Positions 12,949-14,688 of a DNA stretch of 14,688 nt are shown piece by piece. Source of the DNA: Anaerolineaceae bacterium UBA2260 (GTDB lineage Bacteria; Chloroflexota; Anaerolineae; Anaerolineales; Anaerolineaceae); the NCBI GenBank assembly GCA_002347485.1, contig DDXM01000008.1, positions 1-14,688 on the forward strand. The letters run 5' to 3'. The notes under the pieces were generated by a model, which was given only the letters and a program-made list of their open reading frames with translations, was not told the DNA's origin and did not search any database. Both the position numbers and the translations under genes were made by a program. Numbering within the stretch: the first letter of the stretch is position 1; each line of letters opens with the position of its first letter.

Positions 12949-12972
12949 TGAATAAAAGGTAAACGAGGTAAT

Positions 12973-13377
12973 ATGGCTCAAAATGTACGCTCAACGCGTC
13001 GAACAAGCACGACCCGCAAAACCAAACGAACTCTGTCGTCAGCCCAGGTTCACATTTTCGCGTCGTTCAATAACACGATCGTGACCGTAACTGATCAGCA
13101 GGGCAACAGTCTTTGCTGGGGCAGTGCGGGTTCGGCTGGATTTAAAGGCTCCCGCAAGAGCACACCCTTTGCAGCCCGACTTGCCGCAGAGCAGGCGATC
13201 AAAGCTGCCCAGGGTATGGGCGTTCAGGAAGTGGACATGATCATCAAAGGTCCGGGACCTGGACGTGAGTCAGCGATTCGTGCTGTTCAATCCCTCGGAT
13301 TGAAAGTACGCTCGATCACGGATATCACACCGGTACCCCACAATGGCTGCCGGCCTCCGAAAAAACGCCGCGTGTAA
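12973..13377 (+). CDS. rpsK: 30S ribosomal protein S11
   Basis: S11 lies on the platform of the small subunit near the E site and the mRNA exit. The 134-residue product has a basic N-terminus rich in Arg, Thr and Ser, then AQVHIFASFNNTIVTVTDQQGN (24-45 in two parts), the GSRKSTPFAA loop, KGPGPGRESAIRA (92-104) and the tail DITPVPHNGCRPPKKRRV (117-134). N124-G125 in that tail lines up with the Asn-Gly of E. coli S11 that forms isoaspartate. GAGGT at 12965-12969 is close to the ATG. The next gene, rpsD, follows after 18 bp. Confidence 0.98.
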   Translation: MAQNVRSTRRTSTTRKTKRTLSSAQVHIFASFNNTIVTVTDQQGNSLCWGSAGSAGFKGSRKSTPFAARLAAEQAIKAAQGMGVQEVDMIIKGPGPGRESAIRAVQSLGLKVRSITDITPVPHNGCRPPKKRRV

Positions 13378-13395
13378 TACAGGAGAAGGAAACAT

Positions 13396-14034
13396 ATGGC
13401 TAAATATACTGGTCCGGCATGCAAACTTTGCCGGCGTGAAGGTGAAAAATTATTTTTGAAGGGAAGCCGCTGCTTCTCGCCGAAGTGCGCGTTTGAAAAG
13501 CGCGGTTTTGTCCCCGGACAGCATGGACGCACCCGCCAGGGTCGCTCTGAACGCGAATCAGACTACGCGCGCCAGCTGCGCGCCAAGCAGCGCGCCCGCC
13601 GCGTGTACGGTATGATGGAACGACCATTCCGACGCTTTTATAGCATCGCTGTTCGCTCGCGTGGAATTTCCGGTTTGATCCTGCTGCAGACACTCGAAAC
13701 CCGACTGGACAATGTAGTGTACCGCCTTGGTTACGCTGAAAATCGTGCACAGGCGCGCCAGCTGGTCAACCACGGTCATTTCTACATCAATGGCCGCCGC
13801 GCTGATATCCCCTCAATGTTGGTCAAACCCGGTGACACTGTCGCCGTTAAAGACACTTCGAAGAAACTGACCTTTTTCAAGGAACTCCCTGACCTGGCCG
13901 AGAAGCGTCTTTGCGCTGTTTGGATGGACCGCGACATCAAGCAACTTTCCGGTCGCGTATTGAGGCTCCCAGAGCGCTCCGAGATCGATGGTAGCCTGAA
14001 CGAGCAGTTGATTGTTGAGTACTACTCAAGGTAA
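13396..14034 (+). CDS. rpsD: 30S ribosomal protein S4, zinc form
   Basis: S4 is a primary 16S rRNA binder that nucleates assembly of the 30S body and helps line the mRNA entry site; in E. coli it represses the alpha operon by binding a pseudoknot upstream of rpsM. The 212-residue product carries four cysteines, C9, C12, C26 and C31, spaced as in zinc-binding S4 of Thermus, followed by FVPGQHG (38-44) and the S4 RNA-binding domain starting LETRLDNVVYRLG (100-112). Length is normal. AGGAGAAGG at 13381-13389 is 6 bases before the ATG. It may control the structured gap at 12865-12972, but this is only an analogy. Confidence 0.98.
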   Translation: MAKYTGPACKLCRREGEKLFLKGSRCFSPKCAFEKRGFVPGQHGRTRQGRSERESDYARQLRAKQRARRVYGMMERPFRRFYSIAVRSRGISGLILLQTLETRLDNVVYRLGYAENRAQARQLVNHGHFYINGRRADIPSMLVKPGDTVAVKDTSKKLTFFKELPDLAEKRLCAVWMDRDIKQLSGRVLRLPERSEIDGSLNEQLIVEYYSR

Positions 14035-14086
14035 GGTTGGATGACCCTATGACAGGATACGAATCAGTATCGGAAAGGGGTGTATT

Positions 14087-14688
14087 ATGTGCGCTCTTGT
14101 AAATATGGTCACGCCCAAGATCGAACGCGAGGATGAATCCCGCAACTACGGGAAATTCGTAATCGCACCACTCGAAAGAGGGTTCGGTGACACCCTGGGT
14201 AACACGTTACGGCGGGTGCTGCTCTCCTCATTGGATGGCGCGGCGATCTCATCGATGCGTGTTTCAGATGTGACCCACGAGTTTTCGGATATCCCTGGCG
14301 TCCGCGAAGACGTTATCCAGGTGATCCTGCAGGTCAAACAGATCCGCATGATCCTACATGAAGGCGACATTGCCCACCTGCACCTCGATGTGCGTGGCGA
14401 GGGTGTGCTCACAGCGGCAGACATCCAGGCACCGGCTGAAGTTGAAATCGTCAATCCCGAGCTTTACCTGTTCACGGTGGACGATCCGAAAACCAGGCTG
14501 GATATCGATTTCACCGTGGAACGCGGCCGGGGTTATTCCCCCGCGACTGATCGCAGTGGAAAACTTCCCATTGGCGAGTTGCCTGTGGATGCCATCTACA
14601 GTCCGGTGAAGCGCGTGAATTTTTCGGTCGGCTCTGCCCGTGTTGGACAGAGCACCAATTATGACCGCCTGGTGCTCGAGGTCTGGAC
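14087..14688 (+). CDS. rpoA: RNA polymerase alpha subunit, N-terminal part (cut by window end)
   Basis: Alpha dimerises to start RNA polymerase assembly, and its C-terminal domain contacts promoter DNA and activators. The 200 visible residues are most of the N-terminal domain: APLERGFGDTLGNTLRRVLLSS (27-48 in two parts), which carries the arginines needed for assembly, LTAADIQAP (108-116), VERGRGYSPA (144-153) and AIYSPVKRVNFSVGSARVGQ near the edge. The frame is still open at the last base; the linker and C-terminal domain lie outside. AAGGGG at 14075-14080 is 6 bases before the ATG at 14087; an in-frame ATG at 14105 is a weaker alternative. It follows rpsD by 52 bp, which holds only a weak 5-pair hairpin (14056-14071). 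Confidence 0.97.
   Translation, partial: MCALVNMVTPKIEREDESRNYGKFVIAPLERGFGDTLGNTLRRVLLSSLDGAAISSMRVSDVTHEFSDIPGVREDVIQVILQVKQIRMILHEGDIAHLHLDVRGEGVLTAADIQAPAEVEIVNPELYLFTVDDPKTRLDIDFTVERGRGYSPATDRSGKLPIGELPVDAIYSPVKRVNFSVGSARVGQSTNYDRLVLEVW

Noticed and set aside
14056..14071. Hairpin GATAC-GAATCA-GTATC between rpsD and rpoA as a regulatory site
   Set aside because: Only five A/T-leaning pairs with a 6-nt loop; too weak to separate from chance.

Overview
The window holds one long block of translation genes, all on the + strand: the end of a str-type cluster (rpsJ), then the fused S10-spc-alpha ribosomal protein superoperon from rplC to a truncated rpoA. I identify 28 protein-coding genes. 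They cover nearly all of the sequence; the only sizeable non-coding stretch is 347-607 (261 bp). I see no tRNA, rRNA, mobile element, CRISPR array or prophage. The genes are clearly bacterial (S14 type Z, L36, SecY, bacterial RNA polymerase alpha). Base composition looks moderately GC-rich. The style of the proteins (zinc-ribbon L24, zinc S4, 60-residue S14) and the placing of rpsJ apart from rplC suggest a member of the Chloroflexota, possibly Anaerolineae. That taxonomic guess is from memory of the families and is tentative.

Layout: rpsJ (38-346) is followed by a gap with a bulged hairpin, a good sigma70-type promoter (about 406-434) and a roughly 165-nt structured leader. Then come the S10 part (rplC, rplD, rplW, rplB, rpsS, rplV, rpsC, rplP, rpmC, rpsQ; 608-5414), the spc part (rplN, rplX, rplE, rpsN/Z, rpsH, rplF, rplR, rpsE, rpmD, rplO, secY, adk, map; 5411-12304) and the alpha part (rpmJ, rpsM, rpsK, rpsD, rpoA; 12354 to the window end). 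Many junctions are translationally coupled through ATGA or TAATG overlaps. infA, which commonly lies between map and rpmJ, is missing: only 49 bp separate those two genes.

Together the genes build the 30S and 50S subunits, the SecY translocon channel for proteins leaving the ribosome, adenylate kinase for nucleotide balance, methionine aminopeptidase for trimming new proteins, and the alpha subunit that seeds RNA polymerase assembly.

I did not find a new biological system here. The parts that deserve a second look are RNA-level: a promoter and leader with a T-arm-like hairpin before rplC, a terminator-like hairpin at the rplC stop codon, and three GC-rich stem-loops in the few wide gaps inside the operon (rplV-rpsC, rpsC-rplP, rpsM-rpsK). 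The last of these might form a pseudoknot and lies just upstream of rpsK-rpsD. These are candidates for ribosomal protein autoregulatory elements. At the protein level, adenylate kinase has a partly decayed zinc site in its LID.
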